Assembly: GCF_017874715.1 (NCBI RefSeq)
Contig: NZ_JAGGLR010000014.1
Coordinates: forward strand, 124,001 to 188,000
Direction: 5' to 3'
From: Streptomyces iranensis
Lineage (GTDB): Bacteria; Actinomycetota; Actinomycetes; Streptomycetales; Streptomycetaceae
DNA length: 64,000 bases
Shown here: piece after piece, positions 43,951 through 52,847 of the stretch
How positions within the stretch are numbered: position 1 is the stretch's first letter
Layout of the letters: each line of letters opens with the position of its first letter
Notes under the pieces: model-generated
The model's database searches: none
Told to the model about the DNA's origin: nothing
Seen by the model: the letters and a program-made list of their open reading frames with translations, nothing else
Position numbers and translations under genes: made by a program

Positions 43951-46200
43951 TCACGTCCGCTTGACGTAGTCGCGCAGGTGGACGGCGGTGAGGGAGCCGC
44001 CGGTGTCCACGAGGTCGGCGGGGGTCCCGGTGAACACCACCTGACCGCCGTCGTGCCCCGCCCCGGGACCCATGTCGACGATCCAGTCCGCATGGGCCAT
44101 CACGGCCTGGTGGTGCTCGATGACGACGACCGTGTTGCCCGTGTCGACAAGCCGGTCGAGCAGGGCGAGCAGCTGGTCCACATCGGCGAGGTGCAGTCCG
44201 GTGGTCGGCTCGTCCAGGACGTATGTCGAGCCGCTCCGCGCCATGTGGATGGCCAGCTTCAGCCGCTGGCGCTCACCCCCGGAGAGCGTGGTGAGCGGCT
44301 GGCCCAGCGCCAGATAGCCCAGCCCCACCGCGGCCAGCCGGTCCAGGATCACCCGGGCCTGACCGGTGGTGAAGAACTCCAGTGCCTCGGCCACCGACAT
44401 GCCCAGGACATCGCTGATGTTCCGCCCGCGCAGCCGGTACGTCAGCACCTCCGGCCGGAACCGCTTCCCCTCGCAGCCCTCGCACACCGAGGCCACCTCG
44501 GCCATCATGGCGAGGTCGGTGTAGATCAGCCCGATGCCCTTGCACCGCGGGCAGGCGCCCTCCGAATTGGCGCTGAACAGCCCCGGTTTGACGCGGTTGG
44601 CCTTGGCGAACGCCGTGCGGACCGGATCGAGGAGCCCCGTATAGGTGGCCGGGTTGCTGCGGCGGGAGCCACGGATCGCCGACTGGTCCGCGACGATCAC
44701 CTCCTCCCGCCCGGACAGCGACCCAAGGATCAGGGAGCTCTTGCCCGATCCGGCGACACCGGTGACGACGGTGAGCACACCGAGCGGGATGTCCACGCTC
44801 ACGTCCCGCAGATTGTGCAACCGGGCGCCCCGCACCGGCAGTTGCCCGGTGGGCCGCCGCACCTTCTCCCGCAGCCGCACCCGGTGGTCCAGATAGCGCC
44901 CGGTCAGGGTGTCGGAGGCGCGCAGGCCCGCCAGGTCGCCCTGGTAGCAGATCCGCCCGCCCGCCACCCCGGCGCCGGGCCCCAGGTCCACCACATGGTC
45001 GGCGATCCGGATGGTCTCCGGTTTGTGCTCCACGACCAGCACCGTGTTGCCCTTGTCCCGCAGCTGGAGCAGCAGCCGGTTCATGCGCTCGATGTCATGC
45101 GGATGCAGGCCCACCGTGGGCTCGTCGAAGACATAGGTGACATCGGTCAGGCTGGAGCCCAGATGCCGGACCATCCGCACCCGCTGGGCCTCGCCGCCGG
45201 ACAGGGTGCCGGACTCCCGGTCCAGGCTCAGATATCCCAGGCCGATCTCGACCAGTGAGTCGAGGAGCGCGCGCAGGCTCTCCAGGACCGGCCCGACGGA
45301 ATCGTCCCGGATCCCGCGTGTGAACTCCGCCAGATCGCTGATCTGCAGGGCCGAGCAGTCCGCGATGGAACGGCCGTCGATCCGGCAGGACCGGACGGCC
45401 TCGCACAGCCGGGCGCCCTCACACTCGGGGCACTCGGTCAGGGTCATGGCCCGGTCGGCGAACGCGCGCATGCGCGGCTGCATCGTCTCCCGGTCCTTCG
45501 CCAGGTACTGCCGGCGGACCTTGGTCACCAGCCCCTCGTAGGTGAGGTTGTTCTTCCCCACCTTGATCTTGGTGGCCGGTTTGTGGAGGAAGTCCTCCCA
45601 CTGGGCCGGGGTGTAGTCCCGGAGCCTGGTATCGGGGTCGAAAAGGCCGGAGGCCGCCATAACCTGCCAGTGCCAGCTGTCCACCTCGAATCCGGGAACG
45701 GTGATCGCCCCCTCCTTCAACGACTTCTCCCTGTCGATGAGTTGGCCGACGTCGATGTCGGTGACCCGGCCGAGCCCCTCGCACCGCGGACACATGCCCT
45801 CGGCGGTGTTGAAGCTGAAGGCGAGGGGAGGGCCGACGTACGGGCCGCCGATCCGGCTGAACAGGATCCGCAACAGGGTGTGGGCATCGGTGGCGGTGCC
45901 CACGGTGGAACGGGAGTTGGCGCCCATCGGCTCCTGGTCCACGATGATCGCCGCGCTCAGATTCCGCAGCGAGTCGACGTCCGGACGGCCGAGCGTCGGC
46001 ATGAAGTTCTGGACGAACGCCGTATAGGTCTCATTGATCAGCCGCCTCGACTCCGCGGCGATGGTGTCGAAGACGAGCGAGGACTTACCGGATCCGGAGA
46101 CACCGGTGAAGACCGTGAGCCGTTGCTTCGGAATGTTCACACTCACGCCCTGGAGGTTGTTTTCCCTGGCGCCACGGACCTTGATTTCGCTGACATCCAT
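43951..46200 (-). CDS. UvrA-like excinuclease ATPase (drug-resistance type)
   Basis: The 749-residue protein has two ABC ATPase units: Walker A GVSGSGKSSLVFD with signature LSGGEAQRV and Walker B YVFDEPTVGLHP, then GVAGSGKSSLI, LSGGERQRL and YVLDEPTTGLHLAD. Zinc-finger pairs (CPRCEGLG, CPECEGARLC, CPRCKGIG, CEGCEGKRF) are present. It is about 200 residues shorter than housekeeping UvrA, as expected for the class that includes DrrC-like drug-resistance proteins. ATG 46200 has TGAAGG upstream. It is divergent from a MerR gene that may sense the same compound. Confidence 0.9.
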   Translation of the reverse strand: MDVSEIKVRGARENNLQGVSVNIPKQRLTVFTGVSGSGKSSLVFDTIAAESRRLINETYTAFVQNFMPTLGRPDVDSLRNLSAAIIVDQEPMGANSRSTVGTATDAHTLLRILFSRIGGPYVGPPLAFSFNTAEGMCPRCEGLGRVTDIDVGQLIDREKSLKEGAITVPGFEVDSWHWQVMAASGLFDPDTRLRDYTPAQWEDFLHKPATKIKVGKNNLTYEGLVTKVRRQYLAKDRETMQPRMRAFADRAMTLTECPECEGARLCEAVRSCRIDGRSIADCSALQISDLAEFTRGIRDDSVGPVLESLRALLDSLVEIGLGYLSLDRESGTLSGGEAQRVRMVRHLGSSLTDVTYVFDEPTVGLHPHDIERMNRLLLQLRDKGNTVLVVEHKPETIRIADHVVDLGPGAGVAGGRICYQGDLAGLRASDTLTGRYLDHRVRLREKVRRPTGQLPVRGARLHNLRDVSVDIPLGVLTVVTGVAGSGKSSLILGSLSGREEVIVADQSAIRGSRRSNPATYTGLLDPVRTAFAKANRVKPGLFSANSEGACPRCKGIGLIYTDLAMMAEVASVCEGCEGKRFRPEVLTYRLRGRNISDVLGMSVAEALEFFTTGQARVILDRLAAVGLGYLALGQPLTTLSGGERQRLKLAIHMARSGSTYVLDEPTTGLHLADVDQLLALLDRLVDTGNTVVVIEHHQAVMAHADWIVDMGPGAGHDGGQVVFTGTPADLVDTGGSLTAVHLRDYVKRT

Positions 46201-46202
46201 GC

Positions 46203-46222
46203 CTTCAAGTGTTTCATTGAAG
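46203..46222. promoter_or_regulatory. Inverted repeat CTTCAA-N8-TTGAAG ahead of the UvrA-like gene
   Basis: This perfect 20-bp dyad is next to the UvrA-like start codon and overlaps its ribosome-binding region. It could be an operator for the divergent MerR protein or an mRNA hairpin masking the RBS. Confidence 0.45.
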
Positions 46223-46335
46223 TGCACGTTGAGACTTTTCCCGGCTTTCTGCCCAACCCCCGCCGGACACACCGCGATGGAGCCGACGATAACCTTCAAC
46301 TCGCCCGTGAACCCTCGACCCGAAGGTGACGAACC

Positions 46336-47070
46336 GTGAGCCGTACGGACGCCGCGCTGCGCCCCGTCGATCTGGCCCGTATGGCGGGTGTCTCCACCCA
46401 GCAGATCCGCAACTACGTCGACGCGGGCATCCTGCCCCCGGCCACCCGCACCCCCGCCGGATACCGCAGACTCGACGGCCGGCACCGCAGAGCCCTGCTG
46501 ACCTACCGTGCCCTGATGCCGGGATACGGCGCGGAAACCGCCCGCGCGGTCATGCGGGCCGTCCACGACGAGGACGTCGCCCTGGCGCTCACCCTGGTCA
46601 ACGCCGGTCATGCGGCGCTCCATGACCAGGGGCTCTCCCTCCAAGCGGCGGGGAAGGCGCTCGAAGCGGTCGCCGAGCAGACCCCGGACGCGTCGGCGCC
46701 GTCACGCTCCGGGCCGCTGCGCATCGGCGAGGTGGCCGCCCGTCTGGGGTTGCGCACCTCGGCCCTGCGGGTGTGGGAGTCCGCCGGTCTGCTGCGCCCC
46801 CGGCGCGACCGGAGCACCGGGTACCGCGTCTACGGGCCGTCCGACGTCCGGGACGCCCGGATGATCGACCTGCTGCGCCAGGTCCGCTATCCGCTGCCCC
46901 AGATCCGGCCCGTCCTCGACGGCCTGCGCCGCACGGGGAGCAGCGAGGCCCTGCGCACGGTCATCGCCCGACGTCAGGAGGGGCTTGCCCAGCGCGCCAC
47001 GGCGATGCTCGAGGGCTCCTGCCGGCTGCATCACTACCTCACCGACAACGCGCCGCCCGAGGACCGATGA
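46336..47070 (+). CDS. MerR-family regulator with two MerR helix-turn-helix domains
   Basis: The 244-residue protein contains two winged-helix MerR domains in tandem: residues about 9-75 (LARMAGVSTQQIRNYVDAGILPPATRTPAGYRR) and about 130-200 (RIGEVAARLGLRTSALRVWESAGLLRPRRDRSTGYRVY). MerR proteins normally have one and dimerise, so this may bind DNA as a pseudo-dimer. GTG 46336 follows GAAGGTGACG. It is divergent from the UvrA-like gene across 135 bases. Confidence 0.85.
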   Translation: MSRTDAALRPVDLARMAGVSTQQIRNYVDAGILPPATRTPAGYRRLDGRHRRALLTYRALMPGYGAETARAVMRAVHDEDVALALTLVNAGHAALHDQGLSLQAAGKALEAVAEQTPDASAPSRSGPLRIGEVAARLGLRTSALRVWESAGLLRPRRDRSTGYRVYGPSDVRDARMIDLLRQVRYPLPQIRPVLDGLRRTGSSEALRTVIARRQEGLAQRATAMLEGSCRLHHYLTDNAPPEDR

Positions 47071-47127
47071 GTTCCCGGCGGGGGAGCGGTCTGTAGGGGT
47101 AAAGGCTCCCCAACGCAGGAGGTACCG

Positions 47128-47610
47128 ATGGCCAGCGACGGATTCACCACGTGCCTGTGGTTCGACGGCCAAGCCGAAGAGGCGGCGCAGCACTACATCT
47201 CGATCTTCAAGAACTCCAGGCTCGGAGGGATCACCCACTACACCGGGGTCGAGCCCGGCGGCCCGGCGGGGAGCGTGCTGACCGTCGAGTTCGAGGTCAA
47301 CGGACAGAAGTTCGTGGGGCTCAACGGCGGGCCGGAGTTCACCTTCAGCGAGGCCATCTCCTTCCAGGTCCACTGCGCGGACCAGGACGAGGTGGACTAC
47401 TACTGGAGCAGGCTCTCCGAGGGCGGTGAAGAGGGCCCCTGCGGCTGGGTGAAGGACAAGTTCGGGGTTTCCTGGCAGGTCGTCCCCACCGCCCTGCTCG
47501 GCATGATCGCCGACTCGGACCCGCAGAAGGCCAAGCGGGCCACCGAGGCGATGATGAAGATGGGCAAGCTCGACATCGCCGCGCTTCAGGCGGCGTACGA
47601 CGGCGCGTAA
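47128..47610 (+). CDS. VOC superfamily protein (PhnB-like)
   Basis: The 160-residue protein follows the 3-demethylubiquinone-9 3-methyltransferase-like/PhnB pattern: TTCLWFDGQAEEAAQHYISIF, GPEFTFSEAISFQV, CGWVKDKFGVSWQVVP and a C-terminal AMMKMGKLDIAAL. Members have a glyoxalase fold and unknown chemistry. ATG 47128 has a consensus GGAGG upstream. Confidence 0.88.
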   Translation: MASDGFTTCLWFDGQAEEAAQHYISIFKNSRLGGITHYTGVEPGGPAGSVLTVEFEVNGQKFVGLNGGPEFTFSEAISFQVHCADQDEVDYYWSRLSEGGEEGPCGWVKDKFGVSWQVVPTALLGMIADSDPQKAKRATEAMMKMGKLDIAALQAAYDGA

Positions 47611-47629
47611 TCCATCGTGGTGGGCGGGT

Positions 47630-47678
47630 GGGCGGCGCCCGTACGGCATCCGGTCAGGCTGCCGTACGGGCGCCGCCC
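47630..47678. terminator. 19-bp stem terminator after the VOC gene
   Basis: Arms 47630-47648 and 47660-47678 are perfectly complementary with an 11-base loop. It serves the VOC gene (stop 47610) and the convergent dehydratase (stop 47771). Confidence 0.9.
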
Positions 47679-47770
47679 AGCCGTGTCGATATGCGGCCCC
47701 GCCGCGTGGGACCAGCCACGACGGCGCCGCGGTCGGGCAACGACGCATCGCGCCACTTCCCGCGGAGCGC

Positions 47771-48721
47771 TCAGCGGCCGTGGGTGAGGTCCGCGGGGTC
47801 GGTGTTGGCACCGCAGAGGAGCACGGCGACCTTCTCCCCGGGCCGCGGCCGGTAGGCGCCGGAGGTCAGCGCCGACAGTGCCGTGGCCGCCGCGTGCTCG
47901 ACCGCGATCCTGCGGTCGTCCCACAGCGCCCGGCGCGCGGAGACGATCGCCTCGTCGGACACCAGGACGGACCGCACCCCGTCCTTACGGGCCCACTCCA
48001 GGGCGGCCGAGGACACATGGCGGGCCCCGAGCGAGTCCGCCGCCACCGAGTCCACCGGGACGTCGACCACCGCACCGGCCTCCAGCGCGGCGTTCAGGGC
48101 CCGGCATCTGTACGGCTCCACGGCGACGACCCGCACCCCGCGCTCCAGGGCGGACACCGCGACCCCGGTGAACAGTCCGCCGCCCCCGACCGCCACCACC
48201 ACGGTGTCCAGGTCGGGCCGGGTCTGGAGGATCTCCTCCATCACGGTGCCCGCGCCGGCGGCGATCAGCGGGTGATCGTACGCGTGCGACAGCAGGGCAC
48301 CGGTCTCGGCGGCGTGCTTCTGGGCGGCATCCCGCGCGTCGGCGTACTCGGTGCCGATCTGATGGACCTCGGCGCCGAGCCGGCGCAGCCGGTCCACCTT
48401 CACCGCGGGCGCGGTCTCGGGGACGAACACGGTGGCGGGCACGGAGTGCCGCGCGGCCGCCCAGGCGCACGCCAGCCCGGCGTTTCCGCCCGAGGCGATG
48501 ACGGCCCCCGCGTCCGGCAGGGTGCCCGCCTCCCGGTGGGCCCTGATGAAGTTGAACGCACCCCGCGCCTTGAAGGTGCCCGTGTACTGCAGGAACTCCA
48601 GGGCCAGCCATCCCTCGGCCGCATCCCACGCCCCCTGCTCCACCGGCGCGAGCGCCACGGGCCGGATATGTCCCGCGACCCGCTGGGCCGCGGCTGTTAC
48701 GTCCTCAATGGAAACAGTCAC
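47771..48721 (-). CDS. Threonine/serine dehydratase-like PLP enzyme
   Basis: The 316-residue fold-type II PLP enzyme has the Schiff-base Lys in GTFKARGAFNF, the phosphate loop in VVAVGGGGLFTG and SGGNAGLA as the substrate loop. It deaminates L-threonine or L-serine to the 2-oxo acid; no ACT regulatory domain is present, so it is the catabolic or biodegradative type. GTG 48721 is used; it lacks a clear Shine-Dalgarno. It is divergent from a TetR gene across 35 bases. Confidence 0.82.
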   Translation of the reverse strand: MTVSIEDVTAAAQRVAGHIRPVALAPVEQGAWDAAEGWLALEFLQYTGTFKARGAFNFIRAHREAGTLPDAGAVIASGGNAGLACAWAAARHSVPATVFVPETAPAVKVDRLRRLGAEVHQIGTEYADARDAAQKHAAETGALLSHAYDHPLIAAGAGTVMEEILQTRPDLDTVVVAVGGGGLFTGVAVSALERGVRVVAVEPYRCRALNAALEAGAVVDVPVDSVAADSLGARHVSSAALEWARKDGVRSVLVSDEAIVSARRALWDDRRIAVEHAAATALSALTSGAYRPRPGEKVAVLLCGANTDPADLTHGR

Positions 48722-48732
48722 TGAAACACTGT
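48714..48732. promoter_or_regulatory. Inverted repeat ACAGT-N9-ACTGT at the dehydratase/TetR divergon
   Basis: Five-base arms with a 9-base spacer (48714-48718, 48728-48732) overlap the dehydratase start. A longer repeat of GAAACA flanks it. It is a plausible TetR operator covering both promoters in the 35-base gap. Confidence 0.45.
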
Positions 48733-48756
48733 AACAACCACTGGTACGCTCGGTCC

Positions 48757-49407
48757 GTGCGAAACAACCGGGGCCGAGCCGACCAGCCCACCCTGGAGGC
48801 CATCGCCGAGGCCGCCCTGACCGTCGTCGACGACGAGGGGCCCGAGGCGCTGAGCTTCCGCAGGGTGGCGCAGCTGCTGGGGGTCTCCCATGCCACGGTC
48901 TTCCGCCGCTGCGGCGACTTCGACGGTCTGGTGAACGCGTGCGCGGACCGGCTGGCCGCACGGATGCCGCTGGTGGGGCAGGACCAGGACTGGGCCGCCG
49001 CCACCGAGGCCCGCTTCGCCGCGTTCTACGAGGTGCTGATCGAGCACCCCGGGCTGGTGGCGCTGCGGTCGGGCCGCGCCTGGTGGGGGCCGCATCTGCT
49101 GAGCCGCCTCGTGGAGCCGCAGCTGGCGCACAACATCGCCGCCGGAATGACCCCCGAGGCGGCGATCCGCGTCTACCGGCGGCTGTATCTGCTCACCCTG
49201 GGCGCCGTCGCCTTCGTCGACCACCGCAACGCCGAACAGGTCCGCACCGCCGCGCGTACCGCGCTCGCCGCGCTGGACCCCGAGGAATTCCCGGCCCTCA
49301 CCGGAAACCTGGGCGTCGTCGTGCCCGCACTGACCGACCACGAGGTCTACCACGGCGCGCTGCGGCAGCTGATCGACGCCTCCGCGGGGGCCTGTCTCGG
49401 ACGGTGA
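48757..49407 (+). CDS. TetR-family transcriptional regulator
   Basis: The 216-residue protein has an N-terminal HTH (LEAIAEAALTVVDDEGPEALS then FRRVAQLLGVSHATVFRRC) and a helical C-terminal ligand domain. GTG 48757 is the only sensible start. It is expected to control itself and the divergent dehydratase gene through the overlapping promoter region. Confidence 0.85.
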   Translation: MRNNRGRADQPTLEAIAEAALTVVDDEGPEALSFRRVAQLLGVSHATVFRRCGDFDGLVNACADRLAARMPLVGQDQDWAAATEARFAAFYEVLIEHPGLVALRSGRAWWGPHLLSRLVEPQLAHNIAAGMTPEAAIRVYRRLYLLTLGAVAFVDHRNAEQVRTAARTALAALDPEEFPALTGNLGVVVPALTDHEVYHGALRQLIDASAGACLGR

Positions 49408-49417
49408 CCGACGCGAA

Positions 49418-49448
49418 GCGGGGCGGGCCCCGAGTGGGCCCGCCCCGC
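49418..49448. terminator. 13-bp GC stem terminator
   Basis: Arms 49418-49430 and 49436-49448 pair perfectly around CGAGT, between the convergent TetR gene (stop 49407) and htpG (stop 49466). Confidence 0.85.
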
Positions 49449-49465
49449 CTCACGCCGAGGCGTGG

Positions 49466-51412
49466 CTACAGCGTCTGCTGCACCCGCTCCGCCACCAGCT
49501 TGATGAAGCGCGACGGATCGCTCAGCTCACCGCCCTCGGCGAGCAGCGCCATGCTGTGGAGCAGCTCGGCGGTCTCCGCGAGACCGCTGTCGTCCTTGCG
49601 CTCGGCGTGGGCCTTGCGCAACCCGCTGACCAGCGGATGGGTCGGGTTCAGCTCCAGGATGCGCTTGATCTCGGGCAGGCTCTGGCCCATCGAGCGGTAG
49701 ATGTTCTCCAGGGCCGGGGTGACATCGAAGGTGTCCCCGACGATGCAGGCCGGGGAGGTGGTCAGCCGTGAGGACAGCCGTACCTCCTTGACCTGGTCGC
49801 TCAGCGTCGACGTCATCCAGGAGAGCAGCTCGGCGAAGTCCTTCTGCCGCTGCTCCCGCTCGGCCTCCGCCTCCTCGTCCTCCTCGTCCCTTGAGTCGAG
49901 GTCGACCTGCCCCTTGGCGATGGAGCGGAGCTGCTTGCCGTCGAACTCCGGCACGGCGTCGACCCACAGCTCGTCGATGGGGTCGGTGAGGAGGAGCACC
50001 TCGAAGCCCTTGTCCCGGAACGCCTCCATATGGGGCGAGCTCTCCATGATCGACCGGGACTCGCCGGTCATGTAGTAGATGTGCTCCTGCCCGTCCTTCA
50101 TGCGCTCGGCATAACCGCGCAGCGTGGTCGGCTGCTCGGCGTCATGGGTCGAGGCGAACGAACACACCTCGAGGATCGCCTCGCGGTTCTCCAGATCGCT
50201 GAGGAGACCTTCCTTGAGAACGCGGCCGAATTCCTTCCAGAAGGTCGCGTAGCGTTCCGCGTCGGAGGACAGGATGTCCTTCACCGTCGAGAGCACCTTC
50301 TTCACCAGACGCCGCCGCATCAGCTGAATCTGGCGGTCCTGCTGAAGGGTTTCCCGCGAGACGTTCAGCGAGAGGTCCGCGGCGTCCACGACGCCCTTGA
50401 CGAAGCGGAGGTATTCCGGCATCAGCGCTTCGCAGTCGTCCATGATGAAGACGCGCTTCACATAGAGCTGCACACCCCGCTTGCGGTCCTGCATATACAG
50501 GTCCTGCGGTGCACGGGCCGGAATGAACAGCAGCGACTGGTATTCGAAGGTGCCCTCCGCCTGCATGCGGATGGTCTCGAGCGGATCGACCCAGTCATGG
50601 CTGATGTGCTTGTAGAACTCGTGGTATTCCTCGTCGGTGACCTCGTCCTTGGGACGGGCCCACAGCGCCTTCATCGAGTTCACGGTCTCGAGCTCGGGCG
50701 ACTTCTCGTCGCCCTCCTCCGCCTGCTCCGCCTCGTCCGCCGGGGCCGGGGCCTGGGCGGGGGCCATCCTGATGGGCCAGGTGATGAAGTCCGAGTGCTG
50801 CTTGACGATTTCCCGGATCTTCCGAGGCGAGGCGTAGTCGTAGAGGTGGTCCTCGGTGTCCTCCGCCTTGAGCTTCAGCGTCACGGAGGTGCCCTGGGGG
50901 GCGTCGTCGAACGGCTCGATGGTGTAGGTGCCCTCGCCGCTGGAGACCCAGCGGGTGCCCTGGCTCTCCCCGGCGTGACGGGTCTCCATGGTCACCTCGT
51001 CGGCCACCATGAAGCTGGAGTAGAAGCCCACTCCGAACTGCCCGATGAGATCCGCGGAAGCGGCCGCGTCCTTCGACTCCCGCAGCTCCTTGAGGAATTT
51101 CGCGGTGCCGGAGTTCGCGATGGTGCCGATGAGCTCCACGACCCCCTCATGCGACATGCCGATGCCATTGTCGCGGATGGTCAGTGTGCGCGACTCCTGG
51201 TCGACCTCGATGGCGATATGGAGATCGGAGGTGTCCGCCTGGAGGTTCTCGTCGCGGAGCGATTCGAGGCGCAGTCTGTCCAGCGCGTCGGAAGCGTTGG
51301 AGATGAGCTCGCGCAGAAAGACGTCCTTGTTCGAGTAGATCGAATGGATCATCAACTGCAGAAGCTGTCGTGCCTCGACCTGAAACTCGAAAGTCTCGAC
51401 CCCTGTAGTCAA
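49466..51412 (-). CDS. htpG: Molecular chaperone HtpG (Hsp90)
   Basis: The 648-residue protein has the GHKL ATPase domain (FLRELISNASDALDRLR, DNGIGMSHEGV, FGVGFYSSFMVAD), the middle domain (FIPARAPQDLY, VKRVFIMDDCEALMPEYL, SLNVSRETLQQ) and the C-terminal dimerisation domain. The TTG at 51412, translated as Met-Thr-Thr-Gly, follows GAGGGGAAAC and is the best start. It is a cytoplasmic ATP-dependent chaperone, monocistronic here. Confidence 0.97.
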   Translation of the reverse strand: MTTGVETFEFQVEARQLLQLMIHSIYSNKDVFLRELISNASDALDRLRLESLRDENLQADTSDLHIAIEVDQESRTLTIRDNGIGMSHEGVVELIGTIANSGTAKFLKELRESKDAAASADLIGQFGVGFYSSFMVADEVTMETRHAGESQGTRWVSSGEGTYTIEPFDDAPQGTSVTLKLKAEDTEDHLYDYASPRKIREIVKQHSDFITWPIRMAPAQAPAPADEAEQAEEGDEKSPELETVNSMKALWARPKDEVTDEEYHEFYKHISHDWVDPLETIRMQAEGTFEYQSLLFIPARAPQDLYMQDRKRGVQLYVKRVFIMDDCEALMPEYLRFVKGVVDAADLSLNVSRETLQQDRQIQLMRRRLVKKVLSTVKDILSSDAERYATFWKEFGRVLKEGLLSDLENREAILEVCSFASTHDAEQPTTLRGYAERMKDGQEHIYYMTGESRSIMESSPHMEAFRDKGFEVLLLTDPIDELWVDAVPEFDGKQLRSIAKGQVDLDSRDEEDEEAEAEREQRQKDFAELLSWMTSTLSDQVKEVRLSSRLTTSPACIVGDTFDVTPALENIYRSMGQSLPEIKRILELNPTHPLVSGLRKAHAERKDDSGLAETAELLHSMALLAEGGELSDPSRFIKLVAERVQQTL

Positions 51413-51593
51413 CTGTTTCCCCTCATGAGATAAGTGTCGACGCCGTCAAGCACAGTGCGTCATCGGCAGCCTATCGAAGGTGAGGGGTGTCGAGCGGCCT
51501 TCCGGGTAGATGACGGACGGCCGCTCACGGAGCCGGATGCGGTGGCCCCGGGCGAGGGGGCCCGGTGGCCCCGGGCGACGGGGCCGGAGCGCG

Positions 51594-51749
51594 TCAGCCG
51601 CCGCCGCGCACCTTGCTCCAGTCCAGGGCCTCGGCGGCCTCGCGCTGGATTTCCTCGGCCGCCTCCCGGGCCTCCGCGGGGACGTCGCCGTGCTCCGCCA
51701 CGAGGCTGTCGTAGATCGGCACGAAGTCTGATTTGTCTGTCGCGGTCAT
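51594..51749 (-). CDS. Small hypothetical protein, 51 residues
   Basis: The frame starts at ATG 51749 and ends with TGA at 51594. The product begins MTATDKSDFVPIYDSLV and is a short, acidic, alpha-helical polypeptide ending KVRGGG. Codon use is typical of the genome (GC-rich third positions). A weak AAGAAAG lies 9 bases upstream. It sits between htpG and the reductase gene on the same strand. No function can be assigned. Confidence 0.6.
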   Translation of the reverse strand: MTATDKSDFVPIYDSLVAEHGDVPAEAREAAEEIQREAAEALDWSKVRGGG

Positions 51750-51892
51750 GTGGCGCACTTTCTTGGGTACGGATTCCGGGTCGGCTCCCGGCTACCCGAT
51801 CTATCAAACAGGCATGCTTTGGCGTCGATCACAGGGGGGCTCCCGGTGATCCGCAGGCGCCCGGCGCGCCGGAACGCGCCGGGACCCGCCGG

Positions 51893-52339
51893 TCAGTGCG
51901 CGGTGGCCGCCGCCTCCAGCACGAAGACCGGGATCTGGCGGTCGGTCTTCGTCTGGTAGTCGGCGTAGTCCGGGTACGCCTCGACGGCGCGCTCCCACCA
52001 CCGGGCCTTCTCCTCGCCGGTGACCTCGCGCGCGGTCATGTCCTGCCGCAGCGGGCCGTCCTGGAGCTCGACCCGCGGGTCGGCCACGACGTTGTAGTAC
52101 CAGACCGGATGTTTGGGGGAGCCGCCCAGTGAGGCGACGACGGCGTAGGCGCCGTTGTGCTCCACCCGCATCAGCGGGGTCTTGCGGATCTTCCCGCTCT
52201 TCGCGCCCAGCGTCGTCAGGACGATCACGGGCATGCTCCGCATGGTCGTTCCCTCGGTGCCACCGGAGCTCTCGATCAGTTCGACCTGATCGCGTACGAA
52301 CTTCTCCGGGCTCGGCTCGTACTCACCTTGCAACGGCAT
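51893..52339 (-). CDS. Nitroreductase/quinone reductase family protein (F420-dependent Ddn-like)
   Basis: The 148-residue protein has the split-barrel pattern of the deazaflavin-dependent nitroreductase family: VIVLTTLGAKSGKIRKTPLMRVEHNG, YAVVASLGGSPKHPVWYYNV and REVTGEEKARWWERAVEAYPDYADYQ. Members use F420H2 to reduce quinones or nitro compounds. ATG 52339 follows AAGGGGAC. Assigned by motif; the reducing partner is inferred. Confidence 0.88.
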   Translation of the reverse strand: MPLQGEYEPSPEKFVRDQVELIESSGGTEGTTMRSMPVIVLTTLGAKSGKIRKTPLMRVEHNGAYAVVASLGGSPKHPVWYYNVVADPRVELQDGPLRQDMTAREVTGEEKARWWERAVEAYPDYADYQTKTDRQIPVFVLEAAATAH

Positions 52340-52489
52340 GATGTCCGTCCCCTTGTCTCGTGTGCGAAGACTCGCCTTGCGTCTCCCCGTGCCGATGGTC
52401 AACACGGGGAGTGCGCGAGATCATCCCGGCGGCTCCGGCCGTCGGGGCGGCGACGCGAGGGGATCGGCCGCGGGCCGGGGGTTCGTCCG

Positions 52490-52684
52490 TCACGCCGCCA
52501 GGCGGCGCCGGGCGGGGGAGGGCGAGGGGGAGGGGGCGGAGGCGGGGGTTTCCTGGTCACCGTTCCGCTCCGCCGCGCGCTTCGACTCATCGGAGTGACG
52601 TCCCTGAGGAGGGAAGGTCAGGTCCGGTACGTCGACGACCGGCGGCAGATCGGGAGTGAGCATTGACTGCTCATTTCTGTTCAT
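52490..52684 (-). CDS. Small hypothetical protein, 64 residues
   Basis: An ATG at 52684 opens a 64-codon frame whose product starts MNRNEQSMLTPDLPPVV and ends in a Ser-Pro-rich tail. Codon usage becomes typical only in the second half, and no Shine-Dalgarno is seen at 52684; the ATG at 52663 is an alternative. It could be a real small protein or chance. No function is assigned. Confidence 0.35.
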   Translation of the reverse strand: MNRNEQSMLTPDLPPVVDVPDLTFPPQGRHSDESKRAAERNGDQETPASAPSPSPSPARRRLAA

Positions 52685-52847
52685 GGCCAGCGGGTACCCA
52701 GGCGCGGCGGACTCACCCTGCGATACCGGTCACAGTCGGACATGGTGGTCAGATCGACGGTTCGTCCCCGTGCGGGACGGGCCGCCGAACGGCCGGTGTG
52801 CACCCCCGCGGCACACCGGCCGCCGCACGGCGGCCGGTGTGGCCGGT

